Position numbers and translations under genes: made by a program
Notes under the pieces: model-generated
Databases searched by the model: none
What the model was told of the DNA's origin: nothing
What the model saw: only the letters and a program-made list of their open reading frames with translations
Shown here: positions 18,279 to 27,087 of the stretch, piece after piece
Numbering within the stretch: the stretch's first letter is position 1
Layout: each line of letters begins with the position of its first letter
Assembly (NCBI RefSeq): GCF_020883535.1
Contig: NZ_CP086654.1
Coordinates: forward strand, 124,001-188,000
Direction of reading: 5' to 3'
DNA from: Staphylococcus ratti
Lineage (GTDB): Bacteria > Bacillota > Bacilli > Staphylococcales > Staphylococcaceae
Length of the DNA stretch: 64,000 nucleotides

Positions 18279-18591
18279 ATTTATGCGCGTGATGTTGATG
18301 TTTGATTTGCCTGTTGAAACGAAACAGCAAAGAAGAATTTATAGTAAGTTTAGGAAAAGGCTACTCGAAAATGGATTTTTGATGATGCAATACTCTATTT
18401 ATATTAAAAGTGTCGCTAATAAAGATGCGGCCACTTTTAGCGTGAATCAAGTTAAACAATTTTTACCTTCCGATGGTCACGTACGGGTGCTTATCATTAC
18501 TGAGAAACAGTATGAGAAAATGCAGATTTTACTCGGTGAAGAAGATCAAAATATCGCATTGTTAGGTGACAATCGAACGATATTGTTCTAG
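18268..18591 (+). CDS. cas2: Cas2, CRISPR adaptation protein
   Basis: This 107-residue ferredoxin-like protein begins MSYRFMRVMLMFDLPVETKQ, with the conserved Asp after the first strand, and contains FLMMQYSIYIK typical of type II Cas2. It forms the Cas1-Cas2 integrase scaffold. ATG 18268 is chosen because it gives the family's normal length; a longer reading begins inside cas1 without a ribosome binding site. It overlaps the end of cas1 by 11 bases and precedes csn2 by 14. Confidence 0.93.
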   Translation: MSYRFMRVMLMFDLPVETKQQRRIYSKFRKRLLENGFLMMQYSIYIKSVANKDAATFSVNQVKQFLPSDGHVRVLIITEKQYEKMQILLGEEDQNIALLGDNRTILF

Positions 18592-18605
18592 GAGAGATTC
18601 AATCG

Positions 18606-19607
18606 ATGAATGAACTGACTTGGGAAATCAAGTGTGAAGAGATTGAGAAAGTGACATTGAATATAGGGCATTATACTTCTATTTATAATGAGTATGATAC
18701 GAAAGAGGAAGATATTCTCCAAGTGATTCATAATTATTTTCAAAAAAGAAATTCTAATAAAAATGAAGTGGTTATTTTTGACACACAAAATCAAGAAAAT
18801 GTTTCTCATTCTACATATCAATGTTGGTCTTTAAATCATGAAATTGTAGAAAAAGAACATAGTCTAGCTACGACTGCGATTTTAACAAAAAAGATTTTAA
18901 GAAAGTTAGGAAATCATCATGAAATAGAAAGCTATTTTAATTCGATAAATGCATTGAATGAAGACGTCCTGACACTCATTCAAACTGAGTTACCATTATG
19001 TATAAAACGATTTGATTTCAAAGCCTTTCTAAAATTATTAGAATTCCAGTACGAAAGCTGTGAAGATTATGACCGCTTGATTGTTAGACTTGAAAAATTA
19101 TTACCTTTGTTAGTTGAAGAAATGAATGCACTATCTCATCAACGCACACTTTTAATCTATCATTATCCTGAAGCCAATCTAAGCCCTAAAGAACAACAAC
19201 GCTTTCGTGCTTGTTTAGAAAGGTTAGATATTCCAATCATTGTTCTGACAGGTTCTGTACACTTTCTAAGTTCTCATTTAGGCACTAATAATTATTTGAG
19301 AAATGGACGGCAAATGTTAACACTTGAATTTTTAAAGCAACTTGTATGGGACGCACCATTAAATTTTGAGGAGAGTCAAATTAAACAAAGTTTAAGCGCA
19401 TTTATTCAACTCTATCAAGAAAAAATGGAACTAAATCCAGTGATTACGAATTATAAATTAGGTGACATCATGTTGTTTGAACCGATTGATTTATATGTAG
19501 GTATAAAATATATGAAACATGTGAATCAAACATTTAGATTAGAGATTAATTATGATGCATTAAGTCCGCCTATGCAGAAGTATATTTCAAATTTTGATCA
19601 TCAATAA
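18606..19607 (+). CDS. csn2: Csn2, long staphylococcal type
   Basis: This 333-residue protein is the last gene of the cas operon, directly after cas2, where type II-A systems carry csn2. It is much longer than the roughly 220-residue streptococcal Csn2 and fits the long variant seen with SaCas9-type loci. The middle holds an ATPase-like core without a proper Walker A, with a conserved strand QRTLLIYHYPEANLSPKEQQRF and the late IPIIVLTGSVHFL. Csn2 forms ring-shaped tetramers on DNA ends and is needed for spacer acquisition, not interference. Position is the main basis for the call. Confidence 0.85.
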   Translation: MNELTWEIKCEEIEKVTLNIGHYTSIYNEYDTKEEDILQVIHNYFQKRNSNKNEVVIFDTQNQENVSHSTYQCWSLNHEIVEKEHSLATTAILTKKILRKLGNHHEIESYFNSINALNEDVLTLIQTELPLCIKRFDFKAFLKLLEFQYESCEDYDRLIVRLEKLLPLLVEEMNALSHQRTLLIYHYPEANLSPKEQQRFRACLERLDIPIIVLTGSVHFLSSHLGTNNYLRNGRQMLTLEFLKQLVWDAPLNFEESQIKQSLSAFIQLYQEKMELNPVITNYKLGDIMLFEPIDLYVGIKYMKHVNQTFRLEINYDALSPPMQKYISNFDHQ

Positions 19608-19612
19608 ACACC

Positions 19613-19650
19613 AAAAAGGTAGTATGCATGTAATATCCATCTACCTTTTT
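19613..19650 (+). terminator. Terminator of the cas operon
   Basis: AAAAAGGTAG (19613-19622) and CTACCTTTTT (19641-19650) form a perfect ten-base stem after the csn2 stop. The A and T runs allow use by the convergent mntH transcript too. Confidence 0.85.
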
Positions 19651-19657
19651 GCGTTTG

Positions 19658-20980
19658 TTATACCATTTCCATGATAGTGCTAATAATGAGATAAACGTTT
19701 AAGATACACAAGATAATCGTAAGTAGCCAACCGATAATATTAACGCGTTTGGAGTTTACAAACGCATCACCCATAATCGATTTATTATTCGTTGCTAAAA
19801 TGAGTGGAATGATACTTAAAGGTAAGGCAATACTTAAGAAAACTTGGGTGAAAACTAACAAATCTTCTATTTTTTGTGTGTCAGCGCCGTAAACGATTAA
19901 ACATAAGAAAACAGGAAGAATGGCTATCAGACGTGTTAAAACACGACGAACCCACGGTTTCATTTTTAAATGGATGAAGCCTTCCATGACGATTTGTCCG
20001 GATAGTGTTCCTGTTATTGTTGAGTTTTGTCCAGCTGCGAGTAATGCGACCGCAAATAAAGTACTTGTCACACCGCCGCCAATAGCACTTGCAACATGCG
20101 AAGTTTTAAGCGCATCATACAATTCATAAAAGCGTCCGAGATCTTGGTTGGTACCATAAAAGAGTGCTGCACCTAAAATGAGTAACAGACAGTTTACGAC
20201 AAATGCGATGGACAGTTGAATATTAGAGTCCATTTGTGCAAAGTGAATGGCAGATTTTTTAGATGAAATACTATGTCTATCGTATGTTCTTGATTGAACG
20301 ATAGATGAATGTAAGTATAGGTTGTGAGGCATAATTGTCGCACCAATAATACCTAAAGACATGTACAATATGCCGTTATTTGTAACAATTTCTTTGTGAG
20401 GAAGAAAGCCTTCTAAGACTGCACTTACACCTGGTTGTGCCATATATACTTCAAATAAAAAGATAATTAGTATTGTAAAGATGAGTACCCCCACAATGGC
20501 CTCTATTTTTCGAAAACCAAATTTCATAATAAGTAAAAGTAAAAAAACATCTACAATTGTAATCGCTGCACCGACAATCAATGGAATATGAAATAATAAA
20601 TTAAGTGCTATCGTGCTACCGATAACTTCGGCAATGTCTGTAGCGATGATTGCGAGCTCCGCAATTATCCATGCAAGTAGAGCCTGTTTTTTAGAAATCA
20701 TGTGGCGTGTGACTTGTGCTAAATCCATGCCACTAGCGATACCTAAGCGTGCGCACATAGATTGTAAAAACATTGCGCCTAAACTAGAAATTAAGATGAC
20801 AAATAACAAAATGTAACCGTAACTTGCGCCACCACCCATGGAGGTAATCCAATTTCCTGGGTCCATATAACCCACTGCAACGAGTAAGCCTGGACCTATA
20901 AATTTAGAAAGGCGTGTTAAATAAGAACCTTTTTCATCAATGCTGACAGTATTATTAATTTCTTCGAGGCTTTTACCCAT
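19658..20980 (-). CDS. mntH: NRAMP-family manganese transporter MntH
   Basis: This 440-residue integral membrane protein has about 11 helices. The metal-site motif DPGNW ([14 protein letters not shown]) lies in TM1, and the TM6 motif MPHNLYLHS binds metal with it. The family imports Mn(II) by proton symport. ATG 20980 is chosen because AGGAGG lies eight bases upstream; the GTG three codons earlier overlaps that site. An MntR-type palindrome stands at 21001-21014, so expression should be repressed when manganese is plentiful. It is a single-gene unit, convergent with the cas operon. Confidence 0.95.
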   Translation of the reverse strand: MGKSLEEINNTVSIDEKGSYLTRLSKFIGPGLLVAVGYMDPGNWITSMGGGASYGYILLFVILISSLGAMFLQSMCARLGIASGMDLAQVTRHMISKKQALLAWIIAELAIIATDIAEVIGSTIALNLLFHIPLIVGAAITIVDVFLLLLIMKFGFRKIEAIVGVLIFTILIIFLFEVYMAQPGVSAVLEGFLPHKEIVTNNGILYMSLGIIGATIMPHNLYLHSSIVQSRTYDRHSISSKKSAIHFAQMDSNIQLSIAFVVNCLLLILGAALFYGTNQDLGRFYELYDALKTSHVASAIGGGVTSTLFAVALLAAGQNSTITGTLSGQIVMEGFIHLKMKPWVRRVLTRLIAILPVFLCLIVYGADTQKIEDLLVFTQVFLSIALPLSIIPLILATNNKSIMGDAFVNSKRVNIIGWLLTIILCILNVYLIISTIMEMV

Positions 20981-21000
20981 TTTCAGCACCTCCTATTATT

Positions 21001-21014
21001 TTAGGTTAACCTAA
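21001..21014. promoter_or_regulatory. MntR operator upstream of mntH
   Basis: TTAGGTTAACCTAA is a perfect 14-base palindrome of the DtxR/MntR operator type, 20 bases upstream of the mntH start codon, where repressor binding would block the promoter. Confidence 0.75.
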
Positions 21015-21114
21015 CAAAATTATTATACAATAATTTTTTAGCGTGTAAAGTGCTGTGTTTTTAATATTAGGTTTAAAGTTCCACACCATCATAATAATCA
21101 CATATGTATCAACA

Positions 21115-21153
21115 AAAGAACCATCCTAAATCATTCGATGAAAAAGGATGGTT
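21115..21153 (-). terminator. Terminator of the nagZ operon
   Basis: AACCATCCT (21119-21127) pairs with AGGATGGTT (21145-21153). On the minus strand the stem is followed by a T-rich stretch, about 30 bases after the nagZ stop. Confidence 0.65.
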
Positions 21154-21182
21154 GTTGCGTATAATATTATTTTAGTGATGAC

Positions 21183-22907
21183 TTAAAGTTTAGCTTCCCA
21201 CTTTTCAGTCCAAACATTGTCATTAGGTTGGCCTTTAAAGTCACTTTCACCCATGATTTTATCGACAACTGCTTCAAGGGTCGTACGATTTGAATGATAA
21301 GCATTAATATATGCTTTTACCATCGTTGCATCGTGAAGGTGTGTGGTGTAATTGAGAGAAATAAAGACAGTAGGCACTTCGTGAACGTACCATGGTATTT
21401 CATTACTCATTGCGGTAGACCAACGAATCCGGTAATTGTTTTCGGCCGCGTAGCCTACAATATTAGCAAAAACGAGTGCTGCATTTACATTTTGTCGGTA
21501 TTCGAGTGTTTTACCTTTAATGCGGGTTGACCCGTCATTTAAAGTAACGTTAAACCCACGTTCTTCCAATATTTCGATAATATGGTTCGTCACAGATTTA
21601 TCTGCTTTATAAATACCATCCTTTTCTCCTTCTATCATGTATAAGCGAATGTTTGGATGTGTTTCAGGTCTGATTGGCAATTGATTTAACGTGTTTTTAA
21701 CTAATGTAATTCCTAAATCTGCAGCTTCTTGTTGATATTGGAGGTGTGACTCCGAACCTATAATGTCTAATTCAGATGAAGGTTTTAGAAGCGCTTTATT
21801 TTTCTGTTTCTCTGGCAAATGTAGTTTAGCTTTTAAACCAAGAATACGTCTCAATGCATCGTGTAGTCGATTCTCAGTAATAATCCCATTTTGATAACCT
21901 TTAAGCATAAAATGAAAATCTTCTTCAATATCATTAAAAAATAAAAACATATCACAACCTGCAGCGATGGCTAGGGGTACGTACTCTTCACGTTTCATAG
22001 AAGCAGTCATACCTAGCATGTGACTTGCATCAGTGATAACAAGACCATTGAATTTTAAATCTGTTTTAAGTAAGTCTGTAATAAGTTCTTTTGATAATGA
22101 TGCAGGTAAAATATCTTTATCTTCTAAATTAGGATTGAGTAATTTAGAATAGGCAGGCTGAGCAATATGCCCTGCCATAATCATTTCAACGCCACGATGA
22201 ATATGGTTTTCGTAGACTTTTCTAAAGGATTGATTCCACTGGTCGACAGTTTGTGCGTTTACACCTAAAACGAGATGTTGATCGCGCTCTTCTGTACCAT
22301 CACCCGGGAAATGTTTGACACATGTGAGCATATCTGATGTTTGACGATAGCCATCGATATAAGCATTAGAATAACGAATCACTGTATCTGCATCGGTTCC
22401 ATAACTTCTTGTATTCACGATAGTGTTGCGCCAGTTTTCTAAAATGTCTACACACGGATCGAAGTTGAGATTGACACCTAAAGCCTTTGCTTCTCGCCCT
22501 GATACGAATCCAGCATTATAGGCAACTTTAGTATCTTGTGCAGCTTCACTTTGTGCAGCTGACGCAATATAAGTACCGTCACTACATGCACCATTGCCCC
22601 CTGAATCACAGTTAGCAGCAATAAGCAAAGGGATTTTACTATGTTTTTGTAAATCATTCAATAAGGCCTGTACATCCTCTTTGTTACCGCCTTGATAACG
22701 TGCGCCTCCAATGTGAAACTGTTTTAAAATGTCATGATTAGATAATGCGTCATCATTAAAATTTCCGTCTTTTTCTAGAGAAAATAAATGAAAGAAGAGT
22801 TGGCCTATTTTTTCTTCATCCGTTAATGATTGTATTGTAGACTCAACCCATTCGATTTGTTGGTCATTTAAATAATAAGGTTTTTCTTTTAAATCTACGT
22901 ACGCCAT
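21183..22907 (-). CDS. nagZ: Glycoside hydrolase family 3, NagZ-like beta-N-acetylglucosaminidase
   Basis: This 574-residue GH3 protein shows the family-specific KHFPGDGTEERDQH loop, which in NagZ enzymes carries the Asp-His general acid/base dyad, and the nucleophile region GLVITDASHMLGMT. A C-terminal domain (about 380-574) completes the two-domain Gram-positive form. NagZ removes N-acetylglucosamine from cell-wall fragments. No signal peptide is visible, so it probably acts in the cytoplasm on imported muropeptides or chito-sugars. It begins one base after the HAD gene stop and is cotranscribed with it. No murQ, mupG or PTS gene is adjacent, so the pathway context is incomplete. Confidence 0.85.
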   Translation of the reverse strand: MAYVDLKEKPYYLNDQQIEWVESTIQSLTDEEKIGQLFFHLFSLEKDGNFNDDALSNHDILKQFHIGGARYQGGNKEDVQALLNDLQKHSKIPLLIAANCDSGGNGACSDGTYIASAAQSEAAQDTKVAYNAGFVSGREAKALGVNLNFDPCVDILENWRNTIVNTRSYGTDADTVIRYSNAYIDGYRQTSDMLTCVKHFPGDGTEERDQHLVLGVNAQTVDQWNQSFRKVYENHIHRGVEMIMAGHIAQPAYSKLLNPNLEDKDILPASLSKELITDLLKTDLKFNGLVITDASHMLGMTASMKREEYVPLAIAAGCDMFLFFNDIEEDFHFMLKGYQNGIITENRLHDALRRILGLKAKLHLPEKQKNKALLKPSSELDIIGSESHLQYQQEAADLGITLVKNTLNQLPIRPETHPNIRLYMIEGEKDGIYKADKSVTNHIIEILEERGFNVTLNDGSTRIKGKTLEYRQNVNAALVFANIVGYAAENNYRIRWSTAMSNEIPWYVHEVPTVFISLNYTTHLHDATMVKAYINAYHSNRTTLEAVVDKIMGESDFKGQPNDNVWTEKWEAKL

Positions 22908-23756
22908 TTATTTATCCTCACTTTCGAAGTTTTTATAAAATTTATGAATTAACTCTGATTGTATACGTTGATCAAATTTTTGAGATTTAAATATATCGCT
23001 ATAATGCTCATAAAAAGCTTTCCATGAATCATTTTCATGATGTGCTAATATTGGGTAAAAGTAGATGTTGTTATGATCTGCTGCCATTAAATCTCCTTCT
23101 GCATCGCCAATCATTAAAATGTTACCGTCATCATAATGCTTTTTAAGCATATTAAGACAATGCGCTTTAGTGCCCGCCTCTTGTGCAAAGACTTCAGTGA
23201 CTAATGGCATTAAATGATGCGTTTGCCACTCTGTTTCGACAGCGGAGTGATTGGCAGATGAAACAATAACAATGTCAGCAAATTGACTTGCTTTTTCCAG
23301 AGAAGCTTTGACGTACGAAAATGCGCCTAGACTAGGCAATTGCTTAATCCTTTCATTTACACGATTAGACCACGCTAAGGCAAGTTTGAGACCGATTTTA
23401 TTAGGATTGCGCTTAAAGTCTTCTTCTAATTGAGGATTTGAAAATACCGTAGTATGGTCTACCCAATCCTTGATATCCTCGTAACCTTTGACGGTAATGC
23501 CTTCATGATGCAGCTCAGTAAGTATTTTTTCTAAACCTTTAAACCTGTTGATGCCACGTGTAATTTCGTAAAGGTTAAATGCATTCCATCGATTTAGAAC
23601 CTTTTCCCTATATTTTTCTAAATCCCATATATCGAGTAAAGCAGGACCAAAAGCACGCTGATGTTTGATTGTCATTGTATTCATACCACAACCATCTGAA
23701 TCTACACAAATAAGTTGAGGATGTGAAGGTTGATATTGGGTGAAAGATATTGACAT
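22908..23756 (-). CDS. HAD-superfamily hydrolase
   Basis: This 282-residue phosphatase-like protein has HAD motif I as LICVDSDGCG (the nucleophile is the first Asp), a helical cap (about 40-150), motif II IVIVSSANHS, and motif IV MIGDAEGDLMAA. The second Asp of motif I is retained, which fits a phosphatase. Substrate is unknown. It is directly upstream of nagZ in a two-gene operon divergent from an AraC-type regulator, so it may dephosphorylate a sugar phosphate in the same pathway; this is inference from context. Confidence 0.75.
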   Translation of the reverse strand: MSISFTQYQPSHPQLICVDSDGCGMNTMTIKHQRAFGPALLDIWDLEKYREKVLNRWNAFNLYEITRGINRFKGLEKILTELHHEGITVKGYEDIKDWVDHTTVFSNPQLEEDFKRNPNKIGLKLALAWSNRVNERIKQLPSLGAFSYVKASLEKASQFADIVIVSSANHSAVETEWQTHHLMPLVTEVFAQEAGTKAHCLNMLKKHYDDGNILMIGDAEGDLMAADHNNIYFYPILAHHENDSWKAFYEHYSDIFKSQKFDQRIQSELIHKFYKNFESEDK

Positions 23757-23806
23757 ATTATCCGTTCCTTTCGAGTAAAATTGCTATAATGAAGTTGAGG
23801 TGATAC

Positions 23807-25030
23807 ATGATGATTGATATTAAGCATTTAGAAATAGTGCAAGCGCATGCACTTGAGTTATTAAAGTTAGAAGTAAATGTTTATGAATTAAATGACTTTA
23901 AGAACATCATTCAATTATTTCAAACGCCTTTTACTAATACCAAAAGAAAACAATTTAAAAAAGAATTTCAAACGTTTATTTCACAGCTAGAAAGCCGTAA
24001 AATTTATCATTATAAAAACTTGTTTGGCATTCATTATTTGTTATTTAAATATAAAAAGTACAATCAAATTGTTATATTAGGGCCTTTTTTAGAAAAGAGG
24101 CCGAGTGAACGTATGTGTCATGAGATGCTACTTAATGCGAATATTTCAATCTCTAATTTAACGTCGCTGAAACAATATCTTACCAAGGTGCCTGTGTGTC
24201 ATTACAATGATGCTTTAAAAATGGCATATTTATCTGTCCGATTTTTAAAAAATAAATTTTCACATTATCAGGTGGTAGAGATTGACCTTAATTTCCATCC
24301 TGAATCGGTAAGTTATGCTGAACAAAAACTACGTTATAACTACATATTGGCAGATATTAAAACACGTTATGAGTTGGAAAACAAAATGTTAGCAGCAATT
24401 CGGAATGGAAATGTTGAAGAAGCCTTAGCACTATGTGCTCAAGTTAATTTATTTGTTTCAGGTTTAAAGCGATTAAAAGATGATTTATTAAACTTTAAAT
24501 ATCGTGCGTACTTACAAAATACATTGTTTCGAAAAGCAATTGAAAAAGCGAATGTCAATTTACTAACGATTGATGAAATATCTGCAAAATACGCAGCGTT
24601 GATTGATGAAGCGGACAACATAGATGTACTTGAATCACTGACGTATGAGATGGTTCGAGATTATGCTGAAACAGCGCTTAAAGTCAATGCTTTGAAGTAT
24701 AGTCCAAAGATCAATAAAGTGATTCAATATATTGAGATGTATTTAGATCAACCGTTGACATTGAATGAGTTGGCAAAAAGCGTCAAGCTATCACCGGCAT
24801 ATCTCTCACGTACATTTAGTAAGGAAACTGAAAAAAATATACCACAATACATTTTGGAACTTCGATTGAAGAAAGCATGTAATTTAATTGAAAGCACGGA
24901 TATGTCTATCGAACAAGTGGCTAAATACGTAGGATTCAATAAGCAAAGCTATTTTAGTAAATGCTTTAAGGATGCTTATGGAAGTACACCAATGCAATAT
25001 AGAAAAGTTAACAAAGGAACCCAAACATAA
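23807..25030 (+). CDS. AraC-family transcriptional regulator
   Basis: This 407-residue protein has a C-terminal AraC/XylS DNA-binding domain of about 100 residues with two helix-turn-helices (LTLNELAKSVKLSPAYLSRTF and MSIEQVAKYVGFNKQSYFSKCF). The N-terminal 290 residues have no motif I recognise and probably sense a ligand. It lies 50 bases from the divergent HAD-nagZ operon and upstream, on the same strand, of the glucuronate operon, so it could control either. TATAAT at 23785-23790 is the probable -10; the -35 is poor. GAGGTGAT precedes the double ATG start. Confidence 0.82.
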   Translation: MMIDIKHLEIVQAHALELLKLEVNVYELNDFKNIIQLFQTPFTNTKRKQFKKEFQTFISQLESRKIYHYKNLFGIHYLLFKYKKYNQIVILGPFLEKRPSERMCHEMLLNANISISNLTSLKQYLTKVPVCHYNDALKMAYLSVRFLKNKFSHYQVVEIDLNFHPESVSYAEQKLRYNYILADIKTRYELENKMLAAIRNGNVEEALALCAQVNLFVSGLKRLKDDLLNFKYRAYLQNTLFRKAIEKANVNLLTIDEISAKYAALIDEADNIDVLESLTYEMVRDYAETALKVNALKYSPKINKVIQYIEMYLDQPLTLNELAKSVKLSPAYLSRTFSKETEKNIPQYILELRLKKACNLIESTDMSIEQVAKYVGFNKQSYFSKCFKDAYGSTPMQYRKVNKGTQT

Positions 25031-25260
25031 ACAATGTTCATCCTTCGTTCACCTTAAAATTATCACTAGTCGGCTCTAAAAAACGACTTTATTTTGAAAA
25101 AAATTAAAAAAGTAGTGAAAATTCAACAAAATATAGCATTATTTTGTATAAAAAGACAAAAATTTAACAAAAACAACTGAAATTAACCTCTAAAAATGCA
25201 AAGCAATTTGAGAATTGTCTGAAAAATCATTTGAAAAGTAGAGGTTGCTCGTCGGAATTT

Positions 25261-25310
25261 AAAAACGCTTTTATTTCAAGGTTTTCAAAGCTTGAATAAG
25301 AGTGTTTTTT
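25261..25310 (+). terminator. Terminator upstream of the glucuronate operon
   Basis: An imperfect stem of about 20 base pairs (AAAACGCTTTTAT and TTCAAG against CTTGAA and TAAGAGTGTTTT) is followed by T6. It separates the AraC gene from kdgA. Confidence 0.75.
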
Positions 25311-25354
25311 ATTTTGTCTCAATGTAAAGACAGGTTGTTTTTTCTTGTGCAAAA

Positions 25355-25382
25355 TTGACTGTCTTTTCTCTCAAAATATAAT
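25355..25382 (+). promoter_or_regulatory. Promoter of the glucuronate operon
   Basis: TTGACT (25355-25360) and TATAAT (25377-25382) with a 16-base spacer give a near-consensus promoter. The transcript would start about 39 bases before the kdgA ATG. Confidence 0.75.
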
Positions 25383-25427
25383 GAAAGTGAGTTGGCAAGG
25401 CAGAATAATTTGTTTAGGAGGGAGAAA

Positions 25428-26054
25428 ATGAAAAAAAGTAACATACTGGAGCGCATGCATAATCATTATCTTGTTGCAGTGGTAAGAGGCCTTTCAAAAG
25501 AAGAGGCGTTAAGTACTGCCAAACAAATCATTAATGGTGGCATTTACAATATTGAAATTACTTTTACAACACCACAAGCGCATGAAGTAATTGCAGAGAT
25601 AAGAAAAACTGTAAAAGGCACGCAGATGGTTATTGGTGCTGGGACGGTGCTGGATAGCATTACAGCACGTTTGGCTATTTTAAATGGTGCGGAATATATT
25701 GTGAGCCCACATTTTGATAAAGAGATCGCAAAAATATGTAATTTGTATTGCATCCCATACTTACCTGGTTGTGGTTCTGTCACTGAAATAACAGAAGCAC
25801 TGACTTATGGTGTGGAAGTCGTAAAACTGTTTCCGGGTGATTTACTAGGTGCAGATTTCATCAAAAATGTACATGGGCCAATTCCACACATTGAATTAAT
25901 GCCGTCCGGAGGCGTATCATTAAATAATTTACATGAATGGTATGAAAAAGGTGCTTTTGCGGTGGGAATTGGAAGTGCATTAACAAAAGCATCAGACTCA
26001 ATTATCTCTAATACACAAGCCTTTGTTCAAAAACTTGAAGAAATAAAAGGGTGA
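25428..26054 (+). CDS. kdgA: 2-keto-3-deoxy-6-phosphogluconate (KDPG) aldolase
   Basis: This 208-residue class I aldolase retains the key residues: Glu in NIEITFTTP, GAGTVLD, the Schiff-base Lys in VEVVKLFPGD and the phosphate-binding PSGGV and GIGSAL. It splits KDPG into pyruvate and glyceraldehyde-3-phosphate, the last step of the glucuronate route. ATG 25428 is chosen because AGGAGGG lies six bases upstream; the longer frame includes the ribosome binding site. First gene of the seven-gene operon. Confidence 0.93.
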   Translation: MKKSNILERMHNHYLVAVVRGLSKEEALSTAKQIINGGIYNIEITFTTPQAHEVIAEIRKTVKGTQMVIGAGTVLDSITARLAILNGAEYIVSPHFDKEIAKICNLYCIPYLPGCGSVTEITEALTYGVEVVKLFPGDLLGADFIKNVHGPIPHIELMPSGGVSLNNLHEWYEKGAFAVGIGSALTKASDSIISNTQAFVQKLEEIKG

Positions 26055-26058
26055 TAGC

Positions 26059-27072
26059 ATGTCTGTAATTACTTTAGGTGAAATATTGCTGCGTTTATCT
26101 ACGATGCAGCATAAACGCTTGCAAGATAGTGAGGCGCTAGCGATAAACTTTGGTGGCGCTGAAATGAATGTTGCAATTGGTTTGTCAGGGTTAGGTGTTT
26201 CTACAGCAATGCTGTCAGCTGTCCCTAACAATGTTTTTGGCAATACGATTATTCAAACTTTGAGAAAATATTCGGTAAATACTGAAGGGGTTTATCAAAA
26301 AAAGGGAAGGCTAGGACTTTATTTTGTTGAAGAAGGTTATGGTAATCGTCCGTCCAAAATTATTTACGATCGTTCTCAAAGTGTTTTTAGTCACACACAG
26401 AGTGAGGACTTTGATTTAGAACAACTCATGGATGGCTATCAATGGTTTCATTTTACAGGCATTACACCAGCACTCAATGCGCAGTTATTTTCACTTATTA
26501 AACGTGCCATAGGTGTAGCTAAAAGTAAAAATATGAAAATAAGTTGTGATTTGAATTTTCGTTCACAGCTGTGGGATTTTCAAACAGCACGTCAAAAAAT
26601 GTCTGAACTTTTATATGATGTTGATCTCATTTTTGGTTACGAACCGATTACGTTACTTAATGAGGTTACCGGTAAAGATAAAAAGGAAGGTTTAACACGT
26701 AATCCACCGATAAATGTGCTTAGACCTCTTTTAAAAGAGATACATGAAACTTATGACATTACGTATATTGCGTTTACACAACGAAAAAATTTTAGTCCTA
26801 AAAGAAACCGCTTACATGGATATATATCCACAATTAATAATTTAGTAGAAACAGAGTTTGTAGATGTTGAGATAGTGGATCGTATCGGTACGGGAGATGC
26901 TTTTAGCGTGGGGATTTTATATGGTCTCATACAGCAATGGTCATTAGAAAAGACGGTTGATTTTGGGATACAAAATATGTGCTTTAAACATACGATTCCG
27001 GGAGATTTTTGTTTTGCATCGCTATCAGAAATTCAAACCGTGATACACAAAGATAACGATATTGATCGTTAG
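26059..27072 (+). CDS. kdgK: 2-keto-3-deoxygluconate (KDG) kinase, PfkB family
   Basis: This 337-residue sugar kinase has the PfkB N-terminal signature (NFGGAEMNVAIGLSGLG) and the C-terminal ATP/catalytic motif DRIGTGDAFSVG with the catalytic Asp. It phosphorylates KDG to KDPG, feeding the aldolase encoded four bases upstream. Length and position in the operon fit KdgK rather than another PfkB kinase. Confidence 0.9.
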   Translation: MSVITLGEILLRLSTMQHKRLQDSEALAINFGGAEMNVAIGLSGLGVSTAMLSAVPNNVFGNTIIQTLRKYSVNTEGVYQKKGRLGLYFVEEGYGNRPSKIIYDRSQSVFSHTQSEDFDLEQLMDGYQWFHFTGITPALNAQLFSLIKRAIGVAKSKNMKISCDLNFRSQLWDFQTARQKMSELLYDVDLIFGYEPITLLNEVTGKDKKEGLTRNPPINVLRPLLKEIHETYDITYIAFTQRKNFSPKRNRLHGYISTINNLVETEFVDVEIVDRIGTGDAFSVGILYGLIQQWSLEKTVDFGIQNMCFKHTIPGDFCFASLSEIQTVIHKDNDIDR

Positions 27073-27087
27073 AAAGAAGGCGAGAAT

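Larger units (their letters stand above)
25031..25427 (+). other. Intergenic region: possible small RNA, terminator and kdgA promoter
   Basis: From about 25195 to 25250 an AACCTCTA arm and a TAGAGGTT arm enclose an AT-rich loop; the hairpin at 25261-25310 with T6 follows directly. Together they could be a small RNA or an extended terminator of the AraC gene. The kdgA promoter lies at 25355-25382. The first 150 bases are AT-rich with nothing I can identify. Confidence 0.35.
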
